DNA from: Chryseobacterium suipulveris
GTDB taxonomy: Bacteria > Bacteroidota > Bacteroidia > Flavobacteriales > Weeksellaceae
Assembly: GCF_022811685.1 (NCBI RefSeq)
Contig: NZ_CP094532.1
Location: 1,141,501 to 1,205,500 of the forward strand
DNA: 64,000 bases
Direction of reading: 5' to 3'
Part shown: positions 8,688-17,158 of the stretch, piece after piece
Layout: each line of letters opens with the position of its first letter
Position numbering within the stretch: position 1 is the stretch's first letter
Translations under genes and position numbers: made by a program
The notes under the pieces: model-generated
Told to the model about the DNA's origin: nothing
Databases searched by the model: none
Seen by the model: the letters and a program-made list of their open reading frames with translations, nothing else

Positions 8688-9386
8688 CTACTGCGGCCTG
8701 AAATATTTGTTCTGCCCTGTGCCATCATCAAGAAATCCCAACATAAGCGGTCCCTGTAGATTATTGTACGTTTCGCCAGCAGGGATAAATAAACCATAAT
8801 AAGCCCATCCGACATTCCACCCAACAATATCGTCGAATCGGTTGAAGGTAAGGTTGGGAACCGTGTTCGGATTATTGGATTGAGTCATTTTGTCAAGACC
8901 AAATATCAGATAAAAGTTTTTGTTGATGTCTTTATATTTCTTAAGTGTAAAATCCTGCAACATTGATTTGTCGTAGAACTTCGCGTTTTTTAACAAGTAA
9001 AAGTTCCCGAACTGAAAGTAATAAGCAGAAACTAAGGAGATTTTTCCCTTCTCATCTTTCTTAATGCTTATCCTAGACAAAATATCGCCGTTATTCGCCA
9101 TGATGTCAAAAGTTCCGTCTCCTTTGTCGTTTATGGTCGTAGAGGAGAAAATCCCCTCTAGGATAAAAAAATGAGTAATATTCTGTTGCCCGCTGATTTC
9201 GAAGCTGATTCCGACCAGTCTTTTGTCGCCCGATAAGTCAAATTCCCCAACAATATATTTGCCTTTCAGGTCATTGACGGTAATCTAGATAGGTTCTGGT
9301 TGCGGTGTTTCTTCATTGTTATTCCTGCAAGAAAAGGTGAGGATAAGCAGCGCGGCTACGAATAATAGTTTGATTGTTTTCATCAT
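8688..9386 (-). pseudogene. Lipoprotein gene with in-frame TAG stop
   Basis: Read on the minus strand from ATG at 9386, the first 33 codons encode a lipoprotein signal (KLLFVAALLILTFSC, lipobox cysteine at residue 20) and a short linker (RNNNEETPQPEPI). A TAG codon at 9287-9285 then interrupts the frame. After it the same frame continues for 198 codons (ITVNDLKGKYIVGEFDLSG and so on) to the normal stop at 8688, with no frameshift. The whole looks like one ~232-residue surface lipoprotein of unknown function, disabled by a nonsense mutation. The downstream part has a possible internal ATG at 9101. It is the first of a run of broken genes up to 10779. Confidence 0.75.
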
Positions 9387-9411
9387 GATATTTTTTTAAT
9401 TTGTTAATAGG

Positions 9412-9648
9412 TTATAGAAATTTGGTTTCGCAGTAATCAATTTTATAGTTTCCGTTTTCAATGACGAGATTTACGATGCTTTCTGTTTTGATAATTCCGT
9501 CGTAATTCACGAAAACCCGGTATTTCATTTTCGTCATTTTTTCAACCTTCACCTTGCGGATGTTGAGCATATCGTCCTGCCCGCAACCGAAATGCCAGGT
9601 TTCTTCCTCAGTGCGAAGTGGATAGATTCCCGTCCATTTCTTTTCGTA
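9412..9648 (-). pseudogene. C-terminal fragment of an unknown gene, 5' end lost
   Basis: The minus-strand frame ending at the TAA at 9412 is open back to 9648 and reads as real protein (KKWTGIYPLRTEEETWHFG, MKYRVFVNYDGIIKTESIVN, IDYCETKFL), but no start codon fits and a stop lies immediately upstream. The sequence then changes abruptly into the plus-strand fragment at 9646. This is best explained by a deletion that removed the first part of this gene and the start of its divergent neighbour. Family unknown. Confidence 0.6.
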
Positions 9649-10071
9649 TTATTAAAAATCTTAGCAGTTTTTATAGTCGTTAATATTACTGCCTGTAGTA
9701 GAGGGAGTTCAGATTCTCCTGATGAGCCGGTTGTAGATCCCGCAAAAATTACAGCGGCTGAGCTGAAAGATACCGGGGTAGGAATTATTATCAAAGATCC
9801 TGCAAATGCAACTTCAGGAAAAGTTGGTATGATCTACTTTATCAATGAAGCAAACGAAACCAAAGCTATTGTAGATGGGATTAATTCAAAAAGAATAATT
9901 ACAGTTGCCGACACGAACTACAAGGAAGGAACCGGTTTTACAGTTGAGTTTCCGAATACCAATAACCTTAACACCATAAAAGTGGTCTTCAAGAAAACCA
10001 CCGTTGACGGTCAGCAGAAGATTCAGCTTGCCAATTTATTATCAGGAACCCGCGACATTACTGCTTGGTAA
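9646..10071 (+). pseudogene. Lipoprotein fragment without start codon
   Basis: The frame reads VLLKILAVFIVVNITACSRG, a lipoprotein signal and lipobox cysteine, then about 110 residues with repeated polar strands (PAKITAAELKDTGVGIIIKD, EANETKAIVDGINSKRIITV). The initiating codon is missing: upstream in the same frame is antisense of the previous fragment. The frame runs into a stop at 10071 just where homology to a glycoside hydrolase starts in another frame. The piece therefore appears truncated at both ends. Confidence 0.55.
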
Positions 10072-10779
10072 TGCTCCAGATTTGAGTTCAGGAATTTATT
10101 CTGCCGATATGTTAGGTGCATTTGGAATGAAAAACGTATACCTCGCAACTTATTTTGGCCGACTCAAAAGATATGTAGGCGGTGCTTACAGAATGTATAC
10201 CAACTATGACGGAAGCAACGGTAAATTCGGAAACACCTATGTGAAAGCTACCTCTTCAGATGACAGCAAACTCACAGTATACTCTTCGTTGCAGGGAAAT
10301 GATGAAAACAAAGTCCACATTATTCTTATTAATCGCTCAGCAACTGCCCAAACTGCAAATATTTCAGTGTCAGGAATACAAAGTTATACAAATGCATCTG
10401 TTTATGCGATGTTGAAAACTCAGGAGGAAATATCACTTCTGCAGCTCCAATCCAGAATATCGTAGGAAATGCTTTTAGTTTTTCGGCTGCGCCAAATGCA
10501 GTTTACCACTTTGTTTTGAAAACTGCTGCATTGGCTACAAGCGATATCTTAGATTCCATGTTCTCGATTGTTCCAAACCCATCAAAAGGAGAGTTTTCCA
10601 TCAAATCAAAAAGTGAAATAAAAATGATAGAAGTTTATTCAGCAGACGGGGTTAAAGTTCCGTACGAAAATACTTCAAGACAAAGATATAGAATAAACGC
10701 GCTTTCAGGAGTTTATTCGGTAAAAATCATAGATGACGAGGGGAAAACATACAACAAAAAACTGTTAATCAACAGGTAG
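10072..10779 (+). pseudogene. GH44-like glycoside hydrolase remnant with T9SS tail
   Basis: From ~10072 one frame encodes a segment resembling the C-terminal part of glycoside hydrolase family 44 endoglucanases (SADMLGAFGMKNVYLATYFG, RMYTNYDGSNGKFGNTYV, KVHIILINRS). It breaks near 10415: adding one base in TTGAAAACTC restores a frame reading ENSGGNITSAAPIQN. That frame continues to a T9SS sorting domain (MFSIVPNPSKGEFSIKS ... GVYSVKIIDDEGKTYNKKLL) and stops at 10779. The catalytic N-terminal domain is absent. It is a decayed secreted polysaccharide-degrading enzyme. The family assignment is by pattern only. Confidence 0.6.
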
Positions 10780-10806
10780 TGGTTTTTTTATAATGGTGTT
10801 AACTGG

Positions 10807-10836
10807 GCAAAGTCGATTTTCGGCTTTGCTTTTTTT
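10807..10836 (+). terminator. Intrinsic terminator after GH44 remnant
   Basis: GCAAAGTCGA, loop TTTT, CGGCTTTGC, then a run of seven T. The terminator survives although the gene upstream is broken. Confidence 0.75.
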
Positions 10837-10906
10837 GATTAATAATCAATAAGTTATCATTAAAAAAAAAAGAATATCTTTGCAAAAAATATTTTTAAAT
10901 CTCTAA

Positions 10907-12265
10907 ATGGACTCGGACGTCGTCAAGCTTTTATTAGCTTTATTTTTAGTACTACTCAATGGTTTTTTCGTAGCCGCAGAATTCTCAATCGTTAAAGTTC
11001 GTTACTCCCAAATCCAGCTCAAAGCAGCCGACGGTCACTCGATGGCAAAACAGGCAGAGCATATCATCAAACATCTTGATGAATACCTTTCTGCTACGCA
11101 ACTCGGGATTACCTTGGCTTCACTTGCTTTAGGTTGGGTCGGCGAAAGCGCGATGCACCATATGATCGAAAAGATTTTTGTTTACTTCAACTTTGCAATC
11201 GATCAAACTACAGTCACCACCATCTCGCTGGTTCTCAGTTTCCTTGTCATTACGGTAATGCACATTGTTTTCGGGGAGTTAATTCCTAAATCCATCGCAA
11301 TCAGGAAGTCAGAACCTACGACAATGGCGATCGCGGTTCCGCTCAGAGTTTTTTATACGGTATTCAAACCATTCATTTGGTCGATGAACCTCATGTCAAA
11401 CGCATTCTTGAGGTTAATTAAAATTCACCCCGCTTCCGAGCAGGAAATTCACTCTACTGAGGAGTTGCAGCTATTGGTAAAGCAATCCGCGGATTCAGGT
11501 GAAATAGAGGAGGAGAACTACGAAATCATCAAGAACGCTTTTGATTTTACCGACCATTCCGCAAAGCAGATCATGGTTCCGAGACAGAACATTTCTTCCG
11601 TCGATATCGAGGAGCCAGTGGAAGAAATCATCAATAAAATCATGGACGGTGGTTACTCGCGACTTCCGGTGTACAAAGATTCCATCGATAATGTGGTCGG
11701 CGTTTTATATGCCAAGGAAATCATCCGCGAATACGTAAGAAGAAAAGGAAACCTAACCCACGAAGATTTGAAGAATTTGATGAGAGAGGCATTTTTCGTC
11801 GTGGGCAGTAAAAAGATTTCAGATCTTCTTAAAGTGTTCCAGCAGAAAAAGCAGCATTTGGCTGTAGTCATAGATGAGTTCGGCGGAACCGAGGGAATCA
11901 TTACGCTCGAAGATATTCTGGAGGAACTGGTAGGCGAAATTCAGGACGAGGAAGACGACGAAGAAAAAATCGTGGACAAAGTCGGGGAGAACGTGTTCTG
12001 GGTACAGGCAACACAACCTTTGGACGAAATCAACGAGTATCTTCCGAAAGATTTTCCGCTTTCTGAGGATAATGAATACAACACTTTGGCGGGATTCATC
12101 CTTCACGAATTGGAAGAAATCCCTGAAGAAAACCAGGAATTCAACATCAACGATTATCATTTCAAAATTCTGAAAATGAACAACAAAAGCGTTGATTTAG
12201 TAGAATTGGTTTACGAGGAACCATCGATTGTGGCCGAAATTTCCGACGAAATCGGCGACCTGTAG
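10907..12265 (+). CDS. CNNM/CorC-type hemolysin family membrane protein
   Basis: 452 residues. The N-terminal DUF21/CNNM membrane domain (~1-195) has four hydrophobic segments (VKLLLALFLVLLNGFFVAA, LVLSFLVITVMHIVFGEL) and the conserved GELIPKSIAIRKSE. Two CBS motifs follow (~210-335, IMVPRQNISSVDIEEP, FGGTEGIITLEDILEELVG), then a CorC/HlyC C-terminal domain (~350-435). Proteins of this architecture are linked to Mg2+/Co2+ efflux. 'Hemolysin' is a historical name. A TATCTTTGC promoter-like motif lies about 35 bases upstream. It is followed on the same strand by clpS. Confidence 0.93.
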   Translation: MDSDVVKLLLALFLVLLNGFFVAAEFSIVKVRYSQIQLKAADGHSMAKQAEHIIKHLDEYLSATQLGITLASLALGWVGESAMHHMIEKIFVYFNFAIDQTTVTTISLVLSFLVITVMHIVFGELIPKSIAIRKSEPTTMAIAVPLRVFYTVFKPFIWSMNLMSNAFLRLIKIHPASEQEIHSTEELQLLVKQSADSGEIEEENYEIIKNAFDFTDHSAKQIMVPRQNISSVDIEEPVEEIINKIMDGGYSRLPVYKDSIDNVVGVLYAKEIIREYVRRKGNLTHEDLKNLMREAFFVVGSKKISDLLKVFQQKKQHLAVVIDEFGGTEGIITLEDILEELVGEIQDEEDDEEKIVDKVGENVFWVQATQPLDEINEYLPKDFPLSEDNEYNTLAGFILHELEEIPEENQEFNINDYHFKILKMNNKSVDLVELVYEEPSIVAEISDEIGDL

Positions 12266-12324
12266 AGACACGATTTATCGCGTGTCAAAATTCACCACGT
12301 ATCATTAAGATCAAAAAGTAAAAA

Positions 12325-12633
12325 ATGTTCAAAAACATAAATTTTTCCAGGAATTACGAAGATCCAAAAAGGGAACATCAGGAAGACGTCGATGTCCTCG
12401 AAATGGAGGACGAGGTCTATAAACTTGTTCTGTGGAACGACGATGTCAACACTTTCGACTTCGTGATCGAATCCCTCATCGAAATCTGCGGACACACATT
12501 GGAACAGGCGGAACAGTGTACGCTTTTGGTTCATTACAAAGGAAAATGCACCGTGAAAACCGGCTCACTCGACCTTTTGAAACCGATGCATGAAAAGTTG
12601 ATCTCGAGAAGCTTGACTTCAGAAATCGTTTAA
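12325..12633 (+). CDS. clpS: ATP-dependent Clp protease adaptor ClpS
   Basis: 102 residues. ClpS docks on the N-domain of ClpA/ClpC and delivers N-degron substrates. The core is clear: YKLVLWNDDVNTFDFVIESL (the conserved NDD-x-TF substrate pocket), then the helical region CGHTLEQAEQCTLLVHYKGK and CTVKTGSLDLLKPMHEKL. It lies 59 bases after the CorC-type gene and ends at a hairpin terminator. Confidence 0.94.
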   Translation: MFKNINFSRNYEDPKREHQEDVDVLEMEDEVYKLVLWNDDVNTFDFVIESLIEICGHTLEQAEQCTLLVHYKGKCTVKTGSLDLLKPMHEKLISRSLTSEIV

Positions 12634-12640
12634 CCACCAC

Positions 12641-12667
12641 AAAGTTTCACACCGCTGAAACTTTTTA
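12641..12667 (+). terminator. Terminator of clpS
   Basis: AAAGTTTCA, six-base loop, TGAAACTTT followed by T-rich sequence, directly after the clpS stop. Confidence 0.75.
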
Positions 12668-12680
12668 TTTATAATACAAT

Positions 12681-13337
12681 ATGAACTCGATCCTTCTGAT
12701 CATCATCGCCGCGACAGCAATCATCAGTTACGTGGCGTTCAACAATACCCGACTTTTCGAGAAGTACAAATTCAATGTGGGCGCGATTCTTGGCAACAAA
12801 GAATACATCCGGTTAATATCTGCAGGTTTCCTTCACGCCGATTTAATGCACTTGCTCTTCAACATGATGACGCTGTATTTCTTCGGTCCCATCGTGATTC
12901 AGGCGTTTGGCGAACTCGGATTTCTCGTCGTTTATTTTGGCTCAATCCTTTTAGGAAACATCTTCTCGCTTTACCTGTACAAAAACCAATCGTGGTATTC
13001 CGCAATCGGCGCAAGTGGTGGAGTTTCAGGGATTTTGTTCGCATCCATCGCGATGATTCCGGATTTGGGAATCTACTTTTTCTTCATTCCGATTCCGATT
13101 CCGGGCTACATTTTTGGGTTACTCTATTTCGGGTATTCGGTTTACATGATGCTCAATCCGCAGCAGCACGACAATATAGGTCATGCCGCACATTTGGGAG
13201 GCGCATTTTTCGGGTTGGTTTACGCGGTCGCACTGCAGCCGGAACGTGCAATAGAAAACTCGCTTTTCCTCGGGATCATGGCGCTTCCGTTGATTTATAT
13301 GGCATATCAGGTTTTCGTGAAGAAAAGGATCGGGTAA
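12681..13337 (+). CDS. Rhomboid family intramembrane serine protease
   Basis: 218 residues with six membrane segments. The rhomboid hallmarks are present: HADLMHLLFNMMTLYFFG (HxxxHxxxN-type motif of the second helix), the serine nucleophile in SAIGASGGVSG, and the catalytic histidine in IGHAAHLGGAFFG. It should cleave single-pass membrane proteins within the bilayer. Substrate unknown. It starts 14 bases after the clpS terminator. Confidence 0.93.
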   Translation: MNSILLIIIAATAIISYVAFNNTRLFEKYKFNVGAILGNKEYIRLISAGFLHADLMHLLFNMMTLYFFGPIVIQAFGELGFLVVYFGSILLGNIFSLYLYKNQSWYSAIGASGGVSGILFASIAMIPDLGIYFFFIPIPIPGYIFGLLYFGYSVYMMLNPQQHDNIGHAAHLGGAFFGLVYAVALQPERAIENSLFLGIMALPLIYMAYQVFVKKRIG

Positions 13338-13540
13338 TTTTTTGGGAGCTACAAGGTTTCGTCGTGTCTCGAAGATTCCACCCGCTTTCCACTGCAATTC
13401 CTCGCTCCTCCTTCGTCGTCGCTGCGGGATTTTCGTTTCAATCGGGGCTAAGAACTCTTTTCATTTCTTCTTTGCCGGGACAAAAGGACTTTTCGGCGCT
13501 CGCTTCGCTCGCGCCAAACACAAATCACCGTTTACCTCTA
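13338..13540. repeat. Dispersed intergenic repeat element (GC-rich)
   Basis: The 200-bp gap between convergent rhomboid and prmC genes is GC-richer than its surroundings. It contains motifs I remember from intergenic repeats in many Flavobacteriia: TTTTGGGAGCTAC, CCCGCTTTCC, CTGCGGGATTTTCG and CAATCGGGGCTAA. CCCGC and GCGGG halves could pair across a variable middle. Only one copy occurs in the window, and identity as a high-copy family is from memory, unverified. Confidence 0.5.
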
Positions 13541-14389
13541 CTTCTTCCCCCAAACAAACCGTTCGTTTCCCGAAATATCCTTTACCAGCTTTACTTCAGA
13601 TAAAATCGGCTTGAACAACTCCAAAGTTTCCTGCCCCAATTTTTGGTTGATTTCCAAAAAAACCATTCCATTTTCTGTGAGGTGTTCGGTGCAGTCGTTC
13701 TCGATTTTTCTGTAGAAAACAAGCGGGTCGGAAGTAGGAGAGAACAGCGCCATTTTAGGTTCGAATTCCTTCACGGAGTCGGCAATTTCATCCACTTCAT
13801 CTCTCCCAATGTACGGCGGATTCGAGATGATGAGATCGTACTTTAGATTAGGTTTCCATTCCAGGTAATTTTGGTAGAGCCATTCAATTTTCACATCGTG
13901 CAGTTGGGCGTTTCTTTTAGCTGTTTCAAGCGCTTCTTTAGAATAATCCAAGCCAAATAGTTCGGCTTTGTGAAAAAGTTTCTTTAAGACAATAGGGATT
14001 ATTCCGCTTCCTGTGCCAATATCGAGAATCTTTATGCTTTCGTTTTCGGGCAAATTCTGTTCAATCTGATAAATCGCCAGTTCAAGAAGTTCCTCGGTTT
14101 CCGGTCGTGGAATCAGAACATGCTCATCAACAAAAAATTTCATCCCGTAAAATTCGGTTTCTCCCAAAATTTGTTGGAAAGGTTTGCCGGTTTTCAAAAG
14201 AGTCAACGCGTGATGCAAATCTTCCTTATGGCTTTCCTGTAAATGTTGGTGCATGAATCGTCGCTGCTGGAATCTGTCGAATCCCACTGTTTTAAAAACA
14301 AAAATTGAGAATAGTTCAGCGCTTTCAGATTCTGTATAGATAGTGGAAAGTTCTTTTTTGAAGTACCGTTTGTATTCGAGAATGGTCAT
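13538..14389 (-). CDS. prmC: Release factor glutamine N5-methyltransferase PrmC
   Basis: 283 residues. PrmC methylates the glutamine of the GGQ motif in release factors RF1 and RF2. The N-terminal helical domain (~1-75) is followed by a SAM-dependent methyltransferase fold with ILDIGTGSGIIPIVL (motif I) and the defining catalytic NPPY (IISNPPYIGRDEVDEI). Length is normal. It is transcribed towards the rhomboid gene. Confidence 0.94.
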   Translation of the reverse strand: MTILEYKRYFKKELSTIYTESESAELFSIFVFKTVGFDRFQQRRFMHQHLQESHKEDLHHALTLLKTGKPFQQILGETEFYGMKFFVDEHVLIPRPETEELLELAIYQIEQNLPENESIKILDIGTGSGIIPIVLKKLFHKAELFGLDYSKEALETAKRNAQLHDVKIEWLYQNYLEWKPNLKYDLIISNPPYIGRDEVDEIADSVKEFEPKMALFSPTSDPLVFYRKIENDCTEHLTENGMVFLEINQKLGQETLELFKPILSEVKLVKDISGNERFVWGKK

Positions 14390-14513
14390 CCTGCAAAATT
14401 ACAATTTAGTGGGTTACGAACGTCAAAAATCACTGTAAATGCCCAATTAATCAAACCAAATTGTGTTTGATGAAAATTAATTTGCTATTTTTGGGAAAAT
14501 CAATTAAGTAGAA

Positions 14514-15056
14514 GTGAAAAAGTATTTGATGATCTTATTTTCCGCGGGAGTTTTGCTTTCCTGTGGGAGTTCAAAAAAAGTAGTTGCCAAGAAAAAAAAT
14601 ACTAGCACAACTGTTTCTAAGAAGCCGACGAATTTAAGAGATTTGGAATCGGACTTCTCTGGATCGAATTCTAAGGTTGTTCAGAATCTGATCAAAGATG
14701 CAAAAAAATATTTGGGAGCACCTTACCGATACGCAGGGAATACTCCTGCAGGTTTCGATTGTTCTGGTTTGGTGAGCAGGGTTTTTGATGAAAATAATAT
14801 GAAATTACCGCGAAGATCTTCCGATATTGCTTTGGAAGGGAAAAGGATCGATATCAGTGATACGAAGCCAGGGGATTTGTTATTCTTTGCTACCTCCGGT
14901 GGAACCCGTGTTTCGCACGTTGGGATGATCAGCGATATCGCAAGCGATGGAGAGATTTCTTTCATCCATTCCTCAACTTCCAAGGGTGTAATTATCTCTT
15001 CCCTAAACGAAAAATATTGGAACAACGCCTTTTTGTTCGCGAGAAGAGTGCTTTAA
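14514..15056 (+). CDS. NlpC/P60 family lipoprotein (peptidoglycan endopeptidase)
   Basis: 180 residues starting with GTG. The lipoprotein signal is MKKYLMILFSAGVLLSCG (lipobox LLSC). After a Lys/Ser-rich linker, the NlpC/P60 domain (~62-178) shows the catalytic cysteine in PAGFDCSGLVSRVF and the histidine in RVSHVGMISD, with KPGDLLFF between. It probably cleaves peptide stems of peptidoglycan from the outer-membrane or periplasmic side. A TATTTTTG motif at 14486 lies 28 bases upstream, a likely promoter. Confidence 0.92.
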   Translation: MKKYLMILFSAGVLLSCGSSKKVVAKKKNTSTTVSKKPTNLRDLESDFSGSNSKVVQNLIKDAKKYLGAPYRYAGNTPAGFDCSGLVSRVFDENNMKLPRRSSDIALEGKRIDISDTKPGDLLFFATSGGTRVSHVGMISDIASDGEISFIHSSTSKGVIISSLNEKYWNNAFLFARRVL

Positions 15057-15067
15057 GCAAACGTTTT

Positions 15068-15102
15068 TTTGGTTTCTTATTAATCCTTAATTCGTATTTT
15101 TG
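15068..15102 (+). promoter_or_regulatory. Candidate promoter of dapD
   Basis: TTTG at 15068-15071 and TATTTTTG at 15095-15102 with a 23-bp spacer fit the Bacteroidetes -33/-7 pattern. The motif lies 50 bases upstream of the dapD start. Confidence 0.55.
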
Positions 15103-15151
15103 CCCCCGAATTTATAGTCAGACAAAAAATTAATTTCAATATAAAACAGTT

Positions 15152-15961
15152 ATGTTAAAGGAAACCATCGAAAATATTTGGGATAACCGAGAATTGCTAC
15201 AGAATGAAGAAAGCCAGAAAGCAATCCGTGAAGTGATTCGCCAGTTGGATTTGGGTGAACTTCGTGTTGCGGAACCTACCGAAAATGGTTGGAAAGTAAA
15301 TGAATGGGTGAAGAAAGCAGTGGTAATGTATTTCCCAATCCAGAAAATGGAGACGATCGAAGTGGGTCCTTTCGAATTCCATGATAAAATGCCGCTGAAA
15401 AGAAACTATGCGGAAAAAGGAGTTCGCGTTGTTCCACACGCAGTCGCTCGCGAAGGCGCGTATATCGCACCGGGAGTGATCATGATGCCTTCTTATGTGA
15501 ATATCGGCGCTTATGTTGATTCAGGGACGATGGTCGATACTTGGGCTACAGTTGGAAGCTGCGCGCAGATCGGAAAGGATGTGCACTTGAGTGGAGGAGT
15601 TGGAATCGGTGGTGTTTTGGAGCCGCTTCAAGCAGCACCCGTGATTATCGAAGACAATGTTTTTGTGGGTTCAAGATGCATCGTTGTGGAAGGAGTTCAT
15701 GTGGAAAAAGAAGCTGTTTTGGGTGCAAATGTAGTCTTGACCGCTTCAACAAAAATTATCGACGTGACCGGAGACGATCCAGTGGAGATCAAGGGAAGAG
15801 TTCCTGCAAGATCCGTCGTGATTCCGGGAAGTTATACCAAAGAATTTCCCGCAGGCGAATATCAGGTTCCATGTGCGCTGATTATTGGGAAAAGGAAAGA
15901 ATCGACTGACAAGAAAACTTCTCTGAACGACGCTTTGAGGGAAAACAACGTTTCCGTTTAA
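15152..15961 (+). CDS. dapD: Tetrahydrodipicolinate N-succinyltransferase
   Basis: 269 residues. DapD transfers succinyl from succinyl-CoA to tetrahydrodipicolinate in the lysine/diaminopimelate pathway. The left-handed beta-helix of hexapeptide repeats spans ~100-230 (GAYIAPGVIMMPSYVNIGAY, DSGTMVDTWATVGSCAQIG, GVGIGGVLEPLQAAPVIIED). The N-terminal helical domain precedes it. Length and sequence are typical. The preceding gene is on the same strand but separated by a promoter. A run of glycosyltransferase genes follows after 18 bases. Confidence 0.95.
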   Translation: MLKETIENIWDNRELLQNEESQKAIREVIRQLDLGELRVAEPTENGWKVNEWVKKAVVMYFPIQKMETIEVGPFEFHDKMPLKRNYAEKGVRVVPHAVAREGAYIAPGVIMMPSYVNIGAYVDSGTMVDTWATVGSCAQIGKDVHLSGGVGIGGVLEPLQAAPVIIEDNVFVGSRCIVVEGVHVEKEAVLGANVVLTASTKIIDVTGDDPVEIKGRVPARSVVIPGSYTKEFPAGEYQVPCALIIGKRKESTDKKTSLNDALRENNVSV

Positions 15962-15979
15962 GATTACAATTCTACCATC

Positions 15980-17149
15980 TTGAAAGATAAATTCTTAAAA
16001 TTTATTTCGAATCCTAAGTATATTTTTGGGATTTATCTTTTGGTTTCTGCGATTTCCGCGGTGTTGAAATATCTGAACGGCCCACTTAATTACAACAATT
16101 ATCTGATCTTCAGAAATGTTTTCACCAATACGGTGGCGCAGAACAATATTTACCTTCAGTATCCCGATGTACATTGGGATTCCAACCATTACGGAGTTTT
16201 CTTCAGCGTTTTGATTGCACCGTTTGCGATTTTACCCGATTGGCTGGGAATCGTTTTGTGGAATATTGCCAATACACTGGTTTTTCTTTTTGCGATTCAT
16301 AAACTCCCGTTTTCATCGCAGAAGAAGGCATTTTTTGCCTGGCTTTGTTTGCAGGAATTCATCACGGCGGCGGTAAGTTTACAGTTCAATATCGCGCTGA
16401 CCGGTTTGCTGATCCTTTCCGCAGTTTATATTTATGAACGGAAAGAAACAAAATCCGCCGTTGCAATTCTGATTGGATTTTTTGTAAAACTCTACGGAAT
16501 TGCGGGACTTTCAGCGTTTTTCTTCATTAAGAATAAAACTAAATTCATCTTATCGTTCATCGGTTTCGGAATATTGTTTTTGGTTTTGCCGATGCTGCTT
16601 TCGAGTCCGCATTTCGGTTTGCAGTCGTATGCGGATTGGTATCAGTCGCTGTCGGAGAAAAATCTCTCCAACCAGGTTTTAGGAAATCGTCAGGATTATT
16701 CATTAATGGGGATTGTGAGAAGAGTTACCGGAAATGCAGATATTTCCAACTTTACATTTCTGATTCCGGGGATTTTGGTTTTTGGTTTGCCTTATCTGCG
16801 AATCAAACAGTATAAACATTTGGCTTTCCAGCTGATGATATTGGCTTCAACGCTTCTGTTCATCGTGCTTTTCAGTTCAGGTTCTGAATCGCCGACATAC
16901 ATCATCGCTGTTTCGGGAGTGATGATCTGGTTCATTATTCAAAAAGAGAAAACACCTTTAGTAATAGGAATGCTGGTCTTTGTAATCGTTTTGACCTGTT
17001 TTGGTTTCTCGGATTTATTCCCGAAATTTATCAAGGAAAACTACATCATGAAATATTCCCTGAAGGCGTTGCCGTGCTGCATAGTGTGGTTCAGGATTAT
17101 TTACGAACTGATGACCATGGATTTCGAGAAAGATTATCAACTTACCTAA
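15980..17149 (+). CDS. GT87-like membrane glycosyltransferase
   Basis: 389 residues with about nine to ten membrane segments and short polar loops, starting with TTG (no ATG fits; first residues MKDKFLKFISNPKYIFGIYL). The early luminal loop with NNYLIFRNVF and later DVHWDSNHYGVFFSVLIAPF resembles the DUF2029/glycosyltransferase family 87 of polyprenyl-phosphate-mannose-dependent enzymes. It probably transfers a sugar from a lipid-linked donor on the periplasmic side. It is followed 9 bases later by a GT2 polyprenyl-phosphate glycosyltransferase that could make such a donor. Confidence 0.75.
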   Translation: MKDKFLKFISNPKYIFGIYLLVSAISAVLKYLNGPLNYNNYLIFRNVFTNTVAQNNIYLQYPDVHWDSNHYGVFFSVLIAPFAILPDWLGIVLWNIANTLVFLFAIHKLPFSSQKKAFFAWLCLQEFITAAVSLQFNIALTGLLILSAVYIYERKETKSAVAILIGFFVKLYGIAGLSAFFFIKNKTKFILSFIGFGILFLVLPMLLSSPHFGLQSYADWYQSLSEKNLSNQVLGNRQDYSLMGIVRRVTGNADISNFTFLIPGILVFGLPYLRIKQYKHLAFQLMILASTLLFIVLFSSGSESPTYIIAVSGVMIWFIIQKEKTPLVIGMLVFVIVLTCFGFSDLFPKFIKENYIMKYSLKALPCCIVWFRIIYELMTMDFEKDYQLT

Positions 17150-17158
17150 TTTCCAGAA

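Noticed and set aside
8688..10779. Insertion sequence causing the gene breaks
   Set aside because: No transposase remnant or terminal inverted repeats at the joins; simple deletions and point changes explain the data.
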